A DNA stretch of 64,000 bases from Flavobacteriaceae bacterium (GCA_002707025.1 PALG01000029.1:186001-250000), one strand, 5' to 3'; positions 17,197-25,991 are shown, counted from the first letter of the stretch. The notes: generated by a model from the sequence alone, not told the origin. Translations and numbers: made by a program.

Positions 17197-17850
17197 ATGA
17201 GCATTGCACAAAATTTGAAGGAAATACAATCTCAATTACCAGAAGAGGTTTCCTTGGTAGCGGTATCCAAAACCAAGCCGGTTTCCGAAATTATGGAAGC
17301 CTATGAGGCTGGACAGCGTATTTTTGGGGAAAATAAGATTCAGGAAATGACCGAAAAGTGGGAGCAAATGCCTCAAGATGTCAAATGGCACATGATTGGT
17401 CATGTGCAAACCAACAAGGTAAAGTACATGGCCCAATTTGTAAACTTGGTACATGCCGTAGACCGGTTAAAACTTCTGAAGGAAATTAACAAACAAGCCA
17501 AAAAACACAATCGGGTTATTGATTGTTTACTTCAAATAAAAATTGCCGAGGAAGATAGTAAATTCGGAATGACGGAAGACGATGCCTTACAGCTATTAAA
17601 CAGTGAGGCACTTACGATGCTGCCCCATGTAAAAATTAAAGGATTGATGGGGATGGCCACTTTTACCGAGGATGAAAAACAATTAAACGAGGAGTTTTCC
17701 CGTTTGAAACACTTTTACGATACCCACCAAAAAGCTTACGGGTTCTCTATTCTTTCCATGGGGATGAGCGGGGATTTTTCCGTCGCCATTGCCAATGGGA
17801 GCAATATGGTTAGAGTAGGAAGCGCTATTTTTGGAGCACGTAATTATTAA
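17197..17850 (+). CDS. YggS family PLP-binding protein
   Basis: 217 residues from the ATG at 17197, which gives the usual start MSIAQNLKEIQSQL; an in-frame TTG 12 codons earlier is less likely. The PLP lysine lies in LVAVSKTKPVSEI, and the fold-III barrel continues with RIFGENKIQEM, WHMIGHVQTNKVK, VHAVDRLKL and SILSMGMSGDFSVAIANGSN near the phosphate-binding end, plus VRVGSAIFG. The family (PLPBP/YggS) buffers free PLP and affects amino-acid and vitamin B6 homeostasis; it has no known catalysis. Follows the DUF1015 gene. Confidence 0.93.
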   Translation: MSIAQNLKEIQSQLPEEVSLVAVSKTKPVSEIMEAYEAGQRIFGENKIQEMTEKWEQMPQDVKWHMIGHVQTNKVKYMAQFVNLVHAVDRLKLLKEINKQAKKHNRVIDCLLQIKIAEEDSKFGMTEDDALQLLNSEALTMLPHVKIKGLMGMATFTEDEKQLNEEFSRLKHFYDTHQKAYGFSILSMGMSGDFSVAIANGSNMVRVGSAIFGARNY

Positions 17851-17874
17851 TTTTACAGAGAGGAGCCATAATAA

Positions 17875-19254
17875 ATGTATGCCATATTAGATATAGAAAC
17901 CACGGGGGGCAAATACAATGAAGAAGGAATCACAGAAATTGCCATCTATCGATTCGACGGACATAAGATTGTGGATCAATTTAGCAGCTTGGTGAACCCG
18001 GAACGGAAAATCCAACCCTTTGTCGTCAATCTTACAGGAATCAACAATGAAATGCTTCGCAATGCTCCAAAATTTTACGAAGTCGCTAAAAGAATCATCG
18101 AAATTACCAACGGTTGTATTTTAGTAGCCCACAATGCGCAATTCGACAATCGCATCCTCACTACCGAATTTGATCGGTTGGGATATACCTTCGAAAAAGA
18201 TACCCTTTGTACTGTAGAACTGTCCAAAAAATTGATTCCCGATAAAGACTCCTACAGTTTGGGAAAACTTTGCCGCTCGCTGGGAATTCCATTAAGTGAT
18301 CGCCATCGCGCTCAAGGAGATGCCAAAGCCACGGTAGCACTTTTCAAAATGTTATTGTCCAGGGACACTGAAAAGGAAATTATTCAGCAGATGGTCCGAA
18401 AAGACCCTAAAAGGCAATTGGAACCTAAATTACTGGATATTATTGAATCTGCCCCAAGTGAAATCGGGGTTTATTATATGCACCGAAAGGATGGATCCAT
18501 CATTTACATAGGAAAGAGTAAGAACATAAAAAAACGGTTGGTACAACATTTTACCAATGACAATAGAAAATCGAAGAAAATTCAGTTGGAAGTTGCCGAA
18601 GTCACCTACGAAGAAACAGGAAATGAACTTATTGCCCTTCTGAAAGAAAGTGAGGAGATAAAACGCAACAAACCTGTTTACAACAGAGCACTTCGGAAGA
18701 ATCTATTTACGCACCAACTTACCTCTTTTAAAGATGATAATGGGTATTTAAATTTAAAGATAGAAAAAGCCGATAGCCGTAAAAAAGCCATCACTACTTT
18801 TACCAACTACCAACAAGCAAAATCCTCTTTGTTCCGCATTACGGAAGAACACCAACTTTGCCAAAAACTAACAGGCTTGCATGAAACCAAAGGACCTTGT
18901 TTTTTGCATGGAGTGAAAGACTGCTATGGGGCTTGTATAGGCAAAGAACCTTCCGAAGAATACAACGAACGGGTTAAAGGCTTTATTGAAAAATACAGTT
19001 ATGCCAATAAAGACATGCTTATTGTGGACCGTGGCAGAGAAGTAGATGAACGCTCTGCTATCCTTATTGAAAACGGAGCTTATATTGGATTTGGGTTTTA
19101 TAGTTTGAACTACCAAATTACCAATCCAGAGGTGTTGAAATCGATTATAAATCCCATGCAGAACAATCGTGATTCGCAACATATTATCCAGACCTACCTT
19201 CGGAAAAACAAGGTCCTAAAAATTGTAAATTTGGCAACCCATACGGTAGATTGA
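17875..19254 (+). CDS. DnaQ-like exonuclease fused to UvrC-type GIY-YIG nuclease
   Basis: 459 residues. Residues 1-165 form a DEDDh exonuclease domain: ILDIETTGG (DxE), AHNAQFDNRIL and HRAQGDAKATVALF. Residues about 195-285 form a GIY-YIG nuclease: IGVYYMHRKDGSIIYIGKSK, with the Arg in KKRLVQHF and the Glu in GNELIALLKESEEI. The rest (about 285-459) resembles the UvrC/Cho region that follows the nuclease, including cysteines in GPCFLHGVKDCYGACIGK. Proteins with an epsilon-like exonuclease joined to a Cho/UvrC half are known in several phyla and presumed to act in DNA repair. Start at 17875 is 24 nt after yggS. Confidence 0.88.
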   Translation: MYAILDIETTGGKYNEEGITEIAIYRFDGHKIVDQFSSLVNPERKIQPFVVNLTGINNEMLRNAPKFYEVAKRIIEITNGCILVAHNAQFDNRILTTEFDRLGYTFEKDTLCTVELSKKLIPDKDSYSLGKLCRSLGIPLSDRHRAQGDAKATVALFKMLLSRDTEKEIIQQMVRKDPKRQLEPKLLDIIESAPSEIGVYYMHRKDGSIIYIGKSKNIKKRLVQHFTNDNRKSKKIQLEVAEVTYEETGNELIALLKESEEIKRNKPVYNRALRKNLFTHQLTSFKDDNGYLNLKIEKADSRKKAITTFTNYQQAKSSLFRITEEHQLCQKLTGLHETKGPCFLHGVKDCYGACIGKEPSEEYNERVKGFIEKYSYANKDMLIVDRGREVDERSAILIENGAYIGFGFYSLNYQITNPEVLKSIINPMQNNRDSQHIIQTYLRKNKVLKIVNLATHTVD

Positions 19255-19291
19255 GGAAACTTGCTTATTTTTAACCTACAAAACATTTTTC

Positions 19292-20128
19292 TTGGCTGAA
19301 ACAAAACCACAAAGCAAATGGCAAAAAAAGCTTCATGATATTATCTATGAAGCCGATACTCCTGCGGGAAAGTTATTTGATGTGGTGCTATTGATCCTTA
19401 TCCTCCTTAGTGTGGTTTTTGTCATGATAGAAAGCGTGAAAGGTCTTCAGCCAAGAGTTTACCACCTATTGTACATTGGAGAGTGGGTGATTACTATTTT
19501 CTTTACGATTGAATACCTCTTACGTATTATTTGTGTAAAAAAACCTGCGCGATATATTTTCAGTTTTTATGGGGTTATCGACTTTCTTTCAACCATTCCG
19601 CTATACCTTTCTTTTATTTTAGTAGGGAGTAATTATTTGTTAACCGTTCGGGCACTAAGGTTACTTCGGGTTTTCAGGATTTTAAAGATTACCCGTTACA
19701 TCGGCGAAGCCAACAAGCTTTCCAAAGCGTTAAAAGACAGTCGGCCAAAAATCCTGGTATTTCTCTTCGCAGTACTTATAGTGGCAGTTATTGCAGGTAC
19801 GCTAATGTACCTTATTGAAGGCGAGGAAAACGGCTTTACCAGTATCCCGAGAAGTATTTATTGGTGTATCGTAACACTTACTACGGTAGGATTTGGCGAC
19901 ATTGCTCCTGCTACACCTTTAGGGCAATTTCTAGCCACGGTTATTATGGTCTTGGGGTACGGAATTATTGCAGTTCCTACTGGGATAGTAACCGCAGAAT
20001 ACAACAAAAACAAGGATTACGTACACGTAAACACCCAGGCATGCCCTAATTGCAATGCACTAAAACATCGTGATGACGCCAAATACTGTTATGAGTGTGG
20101 TGAAGAACTGAATCCAAATCACAGCTAA
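19292..20128 (+). CDS. Voltage-gated potassium channel-type ion transporter with C-terminal zinc ribbon
   Basis: 278 residues starting at TTG (19292); no ATG lies between it and the first membrane helix, so TTG is the likely start. Six membrane helices are visible: S1 about 25-48, S4 with the arginine ladder VRALRLLRVFRILKITRYI, pore helix and selectivity filter TLTTVGFGDIAP (TVGFGD is K+-selective), then S6 ending GIVTAEYNK. The cytosolic tail is unusual: CPNCNALKHRDDAKYCYECG, a CxxC...CxxC zinc-ribbon. K+ flux across the inner membrane is expected. It overlaps miaA by one base. Confidence 0.9.
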   Translation: MAETKPQSKWQKKLHDIIYEADTPAGKLFDVVLLILILLSVVFVMIESVKGLQPRVYHLLYIGEWVITIFFTIEYLLRIICVKKPARYIFSFYGVIDFLSTIPLYLSFILVGSNYLLTVRALRLLRVFRILKITRYIGEANKLSKALKDSRPKILVFLFAVLIVAVIAGTLMYLIEGEENGFTSIPRSIYWCIVTLTTVGFGDIAPATPLGQFLATVIMVLGYGIIAVPTGIVTAEYNKNKDYVHVNTQACPNCNALKHRDDAKYCYECGEELNPNHS

Positions 20129-21042
20129 TGCCTTTACTGGTTTGTATAGTAGGCCCAACGGCTATCGGGAAAACGCGAATGGGCATTCAATTGGCACAAG
20201 CTTTTCAAACCGAAATCCTATCGGCAGATTCGAGGCAATTTTTTAAGGAGATGACTCTTGGTACGGCGGTTCCTTCGGAAGAAGAATTAACCGCTGTAAA
20301 GCACCATTTTATTCAGAATAAGAGCATCCTGGAATCTTATAGCGTAGGCGATTTTGAACGAGATGCCCTCGCATTGCTGAAAAAACTTTTTCAAAAACAT
20401 GATATTGTTGTAATGGTAGGAGGCTCGGGTCTTTATGTAGATGCTGTTGTAAAAGGATTGGACGAATTTCCGGAAGTCGCTTCAGAAGTAAGGGAGCAAC
20501 TTAATGAAACCCTTAAAAAAGAAGGGCTAGCACCCCTTCAGAAGGAATTGAGCGAAGTAGATCCGAAATATTTTCAGAAAGTTGATATACAGAATCCGCA
20601 AAGGGTTATTAGGGCATTAGAAGTATACCGTAGTTCGGGAAAACCTTTTTCTTCGTTCAGAAAAGCAAAAAAAAACCATCGATTTTTCGACACCCTTTAT
20701 ATAGGCTTAGAAGCGGAAAGAGCAGTAGTATACGACCGTATTAATGTAAGGGTAGATAAAATGATGAGCGAGGGGTTATTGGATGAAGCCAAGGGGCTTT
20801 TAGCACACAAATCGGTCAATGCCTTACAAACTGTGGGGTATCGAGAACTTTTTGAATATCTAGAGGGACGTTGTAGCTTGGAAGAAGCCGTTGAAGAAAT
20901 CAAAAAAAACACTCGAAGGTTTTCCAAAAGGCAAGGTACTTGGTTTCGAAAAAATCCTGAAATAAGATGGTTTCACTATACCGCCCCTGTTTCGGAAATT
21001 AAGACCTATATACAAAAAACCCTTACCCAACCTTCTGGTTGA
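20128..21042 (+). CDS. miaA: tRNA dimethylallyltransferase MiaA
   Basis: 304 residues. Transfers a dimethylallyl group to A37 of tRNAs reading UNN codons. The P-loop VGPTAIGKTRMGIQLA, the SADSRQFF motif, VGGSGLYVDAVVKG and the DxxNPQRVIRALEVYRSSG block are all present; C-terminal NTRRFSKRQGTWFRKN contacts tRNA. The ATG overlaps the stop of the channel gene (TAATG), so the two are translationally coupled. The stop codon lies inside the arm region of a terminator. Confidence 0.96.
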   Translation: MPLLVCIVGPTAIGKTRMGIQLAQAFQTEILSADSRQFFKEMTLGTAVPSEEELTAVKHHFIQNKSILESYSVGDFERDALALLKKLFQKHDIVVMVGGSGLYVDAVVKGLDEFPEVASEVREQLNETLKKEGLAPLQKELSEVDPKYFQKVDIQNPQRVIRALEVYRSSGKPFSSFRKAKKNHRFFDTLYIGLEAERAVVYDRINVRVDKMMSEGLLDEAKGLLAHKSVNALQTVGYRELFEYLEGRCSLEEAVEEIKKNTRRFSKRQGTWFRKNPEIRWFHYTAPVSEIKTYIQKTLTQPSG

Positions 21043-21056
21043 GCAAGGGTTGTTTT
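21018..21056. terminator. Terminator overlapping the end of miaA
   Basis: Arms AACCCTT (21018-21024) and AAGGGTT (21045-21051) with an inner CAACC/GGTTG stem, followed by GTTTT. It serves miaA, whose stop codon is inside it, and may also stop transcripts of the convergent response-regulator gene, where the A-rich stretch becomes a T-run. Confidence 0.75.
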
Positions 21057-21074
21057 CACACTTAATATTTTAAC

Positions 21075-21791
21075 CTATTGGTCTACTTCACTTTTTACGA
21101 CCAATCTAAATCCTTCTCCGTGAATATTGATGATTTCCACATCGTCATCCTTACTTAAATATTTACGAAGTTTTGCAATATATACATCCATGCTTCGGGA
21201 AGTAAAGTAATTATCGTCCCTCCAAATTTTGGTTAACGCCAATTCCCTTGGCATTAAATCGTTTTTATGGAGCGCCAAGAGTCTTAGCAAATCATTTTCT
21301 TTTGGAGAAAGTTTGATAGGCGACTCTTCTTTATAGGTAAGGAAGCGGAGTTTGGAGTTTAAGTGGAAATTTCCCACTTCAAATTCAAACTGCTTGCTAT
21401 CAACGATTGAGTCGGTTGCTTTTCTTTGAATAATGGCCTTGATTTTCATCAACAACACTTCACTATCAAAAGGTTTGTTTAGATAATCATCGGCTCCTAC
21501 TTTATATCCTTTTAGCACGTCTTCTTTCATGGCCTTCGCGGTAAGAAATATAATAGGGATATCCTCATTCTTTTCCCTAATTTCCTTCGCTAGGGTAAAT
21601 CCGTCTTTATAAGGCATCATGACGTCTAGGATACAGAGATCGAAATCGTCTTTTTTAAATTTTTCGAAACCTTCCATACCGTTTTTGGCGTGAACCACTT
21701 CATAGTCGTTCATGTGAAGGTAGTCTTTTAGTACCGTTCCAAAATTTGGATCGTCTTCTACTAATAGAATTTTTTTGTTTTGTGTTTCCAT
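21075..21791 (-). CDS. OmpR/PhoB-type response regulator
   Basis: 238 residues. Receiver domain (about 5-120) with the acidic pair DD of VEDDPNFG, phospho-accepting Asp in LCILDVMMPYKDG, Thr in IIFLTAKAM and Lys in YLNKPFDSE. C-terminal winged-helix DNA-binding domain (about 135-232) with SPKENDLLRLLALHKNDLM and YFTSRSMDVYIAKLRKYLS (recognition helix). Partner of the histidine kinase 3 nt upstream. The pair resembles the RprY/RprX system of Bacteroides, but I do not assign the name. The likely binding site is the repeat cluster before the kinase gene. Confidence 0.93.
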   Translation of the reverse strand: METQNKKILLVEDDPNFGTVLKDYLHMNDYEVVHAKNGMEGFEKFKKDDFDLCILDVMMPYKDGFTLAKEIREKNEDIPIIFLTAKAMKEDVLKGYKVGADDYLNKPFDSEVLLMKIKAIIQRKATDSIVDSKQFEFEVGNFHLNSKLRFLTYKEESPIKLSPKENDLLRLLALHKNDLMPRELALTKIWRDDNYFTSRSMDVYIAKLRKYLSKDDDVEIINIHGEGFRLVVKSEVDQ

Positions 21792-21794
21792 ATG

Positions 21795-23357
21795 TTAAGA
21801 TATTAAGTGTATTTTAATAGTAAATGTACTGCCTTTGCCTTTTTCACTATCTACGTAAATTTCGGCATCGTGGTCGTCCAGGATTCTTTTTACGTATGAA
21901 AGTCCTAGTCCGTGGCCTTTCACATTATGTATATCTCCCGTATGTTCCCGGTAAAATTTTTCAAATATTTTTTTCTGCACACTTTTTGTCATTCCCATAC
22001 CTTGATCTTTCACTTTTAGAATAACGTAGTTTTTTACATTTTCGGTGTATACATCAATTCTGGGTTCGTCATCAGAATATTTTATCGCATTGTCCAATAT
22101 ATTCACAATCACGTTTGTTAAGTGTGATTCATTTGCCAAGACTGAAGATTTCATGGCATCAAAATGAGTTTTTACATATCCTCCACGATCTTCAATTATC
22201 AAGCTTACGTGAGAAATAGCATCTTCAATGATCTCATGAAGTTTCACCCGTGTTTTAGGCAAATCCAGTTCATTCTTTTCCAATTTAGAAATACGAAGCA
22301 CGTTTTCCACTTGGGCATGCATTCTTCTATTTTCATCACGAATCATTTTTAAATACCGTTGAACAAACTCAGGCTTTTCTGAAACCTTAGGGTTTTTAAG
22401 TGCATCCAGCGCTAGGTTAATGGTTGCTATGGGTGTTTTAAACTCATGCGTCATATTATTGATGAAATCGGTTTTAATCTGCGAAATCTGCCGCTGTCTA
22501 AACAGTTGACGTAAGGCGCTTGAGTAAGCCAATACAATAACGCCTGTAAAAGCAAGTGACAATAAAGCCATTCCCAGAATAGAATTTAGGATTTCCTGCC
22601 CTTTTCCCGAAAAATTCACATACAGCTGGTACTGGGCATTAAAGGTGTCGTTCACAAACAATGGCACCCCATACGTGCTTTCAGGATCCAACTGAAAGTT
22701 CCTAGAATGAATTTTCGTCGCTAAGTCGTTACTATACACGGCAAACTCAAATTTTGATTTTATGCCACGTTCTCGAGCTTCCGTTTCAATTAAATCCTTG
22801 ATATCTTCATTGGAAACTCTGTTGTGGATAGGGGTTCTAGAAGTGATATTACTAACCGCATCTTCAAATACCTTTTTCTCGTAATCTTTTAACCTGTTAA
22901 AATCCAAGGTAGTTTCTGTAAGGTCTCCAGTACCATCTATTGCAGTTCTAATTTTAGTCGTCTTCTTCTGGTTGGTGATTTTTTTGAAATTAATACTATC
23001 GTACTCCGTGTCCAAAAAGAGGGAAGAGAGTTTGTAATCTTCTTCAATAATGCCGTCAGAAAATATTACAGTTTCATTCTTGTTTTCATTGGCAATTCTA
23101 TAAATAAGCTCTGTAACACTTATAGAATTCGGGGCTTCGAGACTATCGACGAGGCCACTATATAAGTTATAGTACCTTTCGTTTTCTCGTAATTGAACAC
23201 TTTTTGCAACTTCAATTAAAACCTGTCGAACACTTAGAGTGAATTGATCCTCTTTGGTTCTGTAGGCATTGCTTATCCAATATCCCTGCACGAAGATAAT
23301 TCCCAATAAAGCTAGCGACATGGATGCAATAAGTAATGCAAACAATTTTTTGTTCAT
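21795..23357 (-). CDS. Membrane sensor histidine kinase
   Basis: 520 residues. First membrane helix about 5-28 (LLIASMSLALLGIIFVQGYW), periplasmic sensor region of about 210 residues, second membrane helix about 260-282 (ILGMALLSLAFTGVIVLAYS), then the HisKA domain with phospho-accepting His in NNMTHEFKTPIATINLALD, N box NVIVNILDNAIKYS, and G boxes VKDQGMGM and GHGLGLSYVKRI. No HAMP domain is evident between helix 2 and HisKA. The sensed signal is unknown. It is the first gene of the pair and has a TAATTTTG box 4 nt before the ATG with an inverted repeat behind it. Confidence 0.93.
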   Translation of the reverse strand: MNKKLFALLIASMSLALLGIIFVQGYWISNAYRTKEDQFTLSVRQVLIEVAKSVQLRENERYYNLYSGLVDSLEAPNSISVTELIYRIANENKNETVIFSDGIIEEDYKLSSLFLDTEYDSINFKKITNQKKTTKIRTAIDGTGDLTETTLDFNRLKDYEKKVFEDAVSNITSRTPIHNRVSNEDIKDLIETEARERGIKSKFEFAVYSNDLATKIHSRNFQLDPESTYGVPLFVNDTFNAQYQLYVNFSGKGQEILNSILGMALLSLAFTGVIVLAYSSALRQLFRQRQISQIKTDFINNMTHEFKTPIATINLALDALKNPKVSEKPEFVQRYLKMIRDENRRMHAQVENVLRISKLEKNELDLPKTRVKLHEIIEDAISHVSLIIEDRGGYVKTHFDAMKSSVLANESHLTNVIVNILDNAIKYSDDEPRIDVYTENVKNYVILKVKDQGMGMTKSVQKKIFEKFYREHTGDIHNVKGHGLGLSYVKRILDDHDAEIYVDSEKGKGSTFTIKIHLIS

Positions 23358-23361
23358 ATTT

Positions 23362-23412
23362 CAAAATTAAGATTTTAACATTTAGGTTTGGGGGTGTTTA
23401 ACCAAATGTTAA
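23362..23412 (-). promoter_or_regulatory. Promoter and repeat cluster before the sensor kinase
   Basis: On the minus strand a TAATTTTG -7 box (23362-23369) lies 4 nt from the kinase ATG. Behind it is an inverted repeat, TTAACATTT (23375-23383) with AAATGTTAA (23404-23412), extended inward by GGTT/AACC with one bulged base. Read on the minus strand the distal half shows GTTAACATTTGGTTAAACA, two GTTAA-type heptads 11 bp apart, the spacing OmpR-family regulators use. No TTG is present at the -33 spacing, so an activated, autoregulated promoter is plausible. Confidence 0.5.
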
Positions 23413-23437
23413 CAAAACTGAAGATTCTGCAAAAAAC

Positions 23438-24019
23438 CTATACTTCCAGCAATATTTTATGAATATGCTCTACCCTATTCTTTGTCTTTGAGAGGGTTAT
23501 GTTTTCAATAACAAAGTCGGCTAGGGGTATTTTTTTACTGTCGGGCCATTGATTGTCCATCCGGTCTTTTATTGCCTCTTCCGATGATGCGTCCCTTTGT
23601 TGAATACGTTGAATTCGCAGATGTTTAGGTGCGGTGACCAAAATGGTATAATCGCATTTTTGATAGCCGCCGTTTTCAAACAAAACAGCGGCTTCTTTGA
23701 TACAGTAAGGGGCATCTTGCTTTTTTGCCCATCTGTTAAAGTGCTGTTGTACCCTTGGGTGTATGATGGCGTTCACCTTTTGAAGCAGTATGGGATCTTT
23801 AAAAATTTTAGCTGCAACAAAAGCACGGTTAATTCCTTCTTCTTGAAACGCTTCCTCCCCCAGCAAGGCTATGAGTTTTTTTCGAATAAACTTAGAGCGA
23901 TTGGTTAACTTTTTCGCTTCAATATCTGCTATGTATATTGGGGCCCCCAATGCTTCAAATAAGTAAGCTACCGTTGTTTTTCCGCTCCCTATACCTCCTG
24001 TTAAACCAATGATCTTCAT
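23438..24019 (-). CDS. coaE: Dephospho-CoA kinase
   Basis: 193 residues. Last step of coenzyme A synthesis: phosphorylation of the 3'-OH of dephospho-CoA. P-loop GLTGGIGSGKTTVAYLF at the N terminus, ADIEAKKLT (DxD-like motif), IIHPRVQQHF and LVTAPKHLRIQRIQQRD follow, all typical. Its start is 1 nt from the stop of the upstream YbbR-like gene, so the two are co-transcribed. CoaBC, an earlier step of the same pathway, is at 32458-33669. Confidence 0.95.
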   Translation of the reverse strand: MKIIGLTGGIGSGKTTVAYLFEALGAPIYIADIEAKKLTNRSKFIRKKLIALLGEEAFQEEGINRAFVAAKIFKDPILLQKVNAIIHPRVQQHFNRWAKKQDAPYCIKEAAVLFENGGYQKCDYTILVTAPKHLRIQRIQQRDASSEEAIKDRMDNQWPDSKKIPLADFVIENITLSKTKNRVEHIHKILLEV

Positions 24020-24020
24020 A

Positions 24021-24965
24021 TTATTTGAAGATTAAGTATTCTATTTTCCTTGGAGATAATTCTACTCGGTAAATTCCTTTTGGCTGATTTAAAATTTTGG
24101 GAATCATAAAATTGCCTTCGGAAACTTTTTCGGAAAAATCGCATACCACTCGAAAATCGGAACCTGAAATATCATTAAAATTATCGACCATTACATCAAA
24201 GCTCAGGTTTATATTTTCCGGAATGATTTTCAAGGAGGTATTGCTCGGAACATTCAATAACTCGATGGGTACAGTCACTTGTTTTTGGCTAAATTCCTTT
24301 ACTTCAAATGAAACCGTAACCTTTTTGGGTACTACTTTTATTTTAGGATTTTCAAATTCCAGAAGTGCTACATCTTCCGTAAAATTCCCTTGCAATTCCT
24401 TCTTCGTAATTTCCTGGGTAGGGATATAGGTAATTTCCTTGATAAATTCTGAAGGACCGTATAATAGAACCGAATCTGGTTTCATCTGTGCACTATCTAT
24501 GGCTCTAAACCCCTCTTTGTAGTGTAGGTTTAAAGTAGCTTTAACAGGTAGTTTTTTTGATATGGTCCTGTCCAAAAAAACCTTGAGTTCGTTATTAGTA
24601 AAATTACGGGCATTATAGATGCTCAATTGGCGTTCTACCAACTTGGAGAGTGATGTCTCAGGAATTTGAATAATACTATCACCTTCTTTGTAAAAATCCA
24701 TTAAAGGAATTTCCAAAATAGGCTTTTTGACCGAATGGAATAATACTTGGAATCCATTAGAGGTTACGTCAAAAGAAATTTCTTCTTGGTTTTTGTCAGA
24801 TAGTAAGGTATTATTAGGTAATTGCTCATAAGTTATGCCCACCGTAAGGGTTGCTGCAGTTTCTTTTGAAAACTTTGTAAGGAGCCAAATAACAATGGCG
24901 ACCCCTAAAAAAAAGAGAAAGTTTTTAATTTTTGAATTTCGGTACTTACTATTTCCTGAACTCAT
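24021..24965 (-). CDS. YbbR-like domain protein
   Basis: 314 residues. A single N-terminal membrane anchor (about residues 12-30, IKNFLFFLGVAIVIWLLTKF) followed by YbbR-like beta domains (about 35-110, 135-200 and 225-310), recognisable from the repeated pattern ending in VLLYGPSEFIKEI and VTVSFEVKEF. In Firmicutes the YbbR family (CdaR) regulates the cyclic di-AMP cyclase; in Bacteroidota it is paired with coaE as here and its role is not known to me. Most of the protein faces the periplasm. Confidence 0.82.
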   Translation of the reverse strand: MSSGNSKYRNSKIKNFLFFLGVAIVIWLLTKFSKETAATLTVGITYEQLPNNTLLSDKNQEEISFDVTSNGFQVLFHSVKKPILEIPLMDFYKEGDSIIQIPETSLSKLVERQLSIYNARNFTNNELKVFLDRTISKKLPVKATLNLHYKEGFRAIDSAQMKPDSVLLYGPSEFIKEITYIPTQEITKKELQGNFTEDVALLEFENPKIKVVPKKVTVSFEVKEFSQKQVTVPIELLNVPSNTSLKIIPENINLSFDVMVDNFNDISGSDFRVVCDFSEKVSEGNFMIPKILNQPKGIYRVELSPRKIEYLIFK

Positions 24966-24974
24966 TCCTTAAAA

Positions 24975-25973
24975 TTACTTAAAAAATAGGTGAGGGAATT
25001 TTTTCTTTGGATCTTTTTTTAAAAATCTGATATAGAAAGTCGATTTTAAAAAAGCCAAGCCATAGCCGAAAAACTGAACAAGTACAGCCCATAAAGCAAG
25101 AAAACCAATGGTAATGCTTTTATTCTGAAGAGCGGCTCCAAAAAATACCAAAAGGAGGTAAGATAATAATGGCACACATGCCCATATAGACCATAAAAAG
25201 CTCAATAATAAAGAAGCCATAGTAAAAAACACGAATAATGTAGGAAACCAAAACGTGATTTTAGAGGACTGCGGATGCCAACTATTCAAAATAGGCCGTA
25301 CCAATCCGAACTTCTTTACCTGAGTATAGAACTTAGACCAAGAAATCCTTCTTTTATGAAAAACCTGAGCATTAGGGATAAACTGGGTTTCAAGTCCTGC
25401 TTTTAAAATTCGCTGGGAGAGATCTGGATCCTCCCCTGGATGTATTTTGGAAAAGCCTCCTGTTTCATCAAAGGCCTTTTTTGAAATACCCATGTTAAAA
25501 CTTCTAGGTTCAAACTTTTGAATACTTTTTTTATGGCCCCGTATGCCTCCTGTAGTAATAAATGAGGTCATGGTAAAATTAATGGCCTTTTGAAGGGAAC
25601 TGAAATTTTCATGAGCGGTATCGGCGCCTCCAAAACAATCGGTAAAATTATTTTGTAAATGGCTTCGAACTACTTTAAAATAATCTGGTTTAAGAATACA
25701 ATCAGAATCTAAGATGATAAAATAGTTTCCTTTAGCTACGCGCATACCATAGTTTCTTGAGTCGCCAGGGCCAGTATTCTCCTTAAAATAATAGGATATC
25801 GGCAACTTATCGGAGAATTTTTGAACCACTTCTTTACAATCAATTGAAGAGCCATCTTCCACGATGACTATCTCATAGTCCTGACCTTCCATTTTTGAGA
25901 AACTTTGAAGAAGCTCTTCTATTTCTTCAGGGCGATTGTAAACAGGAATTATGAAAGAAAAATGTAATTGCAT
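24975..25973 (-). CDS. GT2 family glycosyltransferase, membrane-associated
   Basis: 332 residues from the ATG at 25973; the in-frame TTG three codons earlier lies in the -7 box and is unlikely. N-terminal GT-A fold: FIIPVYNRPEEIEELLQS, VIVEDGSS, GPGDSRNYGMRVAKG, then the DxD-like metal motif IILDSDCIL, and GEDPDLSQRIL with the catalytic acid region. The C-terminal part has two to three membrane helices (about 235-315). A processive or lipid-linked glycosyl transfer at the inner membrane is expected. Followed closely by the ybbR-like gene (10 nt), which forms an operon with coaE. Confidence 0.9.
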   Translation of the reverse strand: MQLHFSFIIPVYNRPEEIEELLQSFSKMEGQDYEIVIVEDGSSIDCKEVVQKFSDKLPISYYFKENTGPGDSRNYGMRVAKGNYFIILDSDCILKPDYFKVVRSHLQNNFTDCFGGADTAHENFSSLQKAINFTMTSFITTGGIRGHKKSIQKFEPRSFNMGISKKAFDETGGFSKIHPGEDPDLSQRILKAGLETQFIPNAQVFHKRRISWSKFYTQVKKFGLVRPILNSWHPQSSKITFWFPTLFVFFTMASLLLSFLWSIWACVPLLSYLLLVFFGAALQNKSITIGFLALWAVLVQFFGYGLAFLKSTFYIRFLKKDPKKKFPHLFFK

Positions 25974-25979
25974 ACGATG

Positions 25980-25987
25980 CAAATTTA
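25980..25987 (-). promoter_or_regulatory. -7 promoter box of the glycosyltransferase gene
   Basis: TAAATTTG on the minus strand, exact TAnnTTTG match, 6 nt before the chosen ATG at 25973, so the mRNA would be nearly leaderless. The promoter begins directly after the terminator of the upstream T9SS gene. Confidence 0.45.
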
Positions 25988-25991
25988 CACA

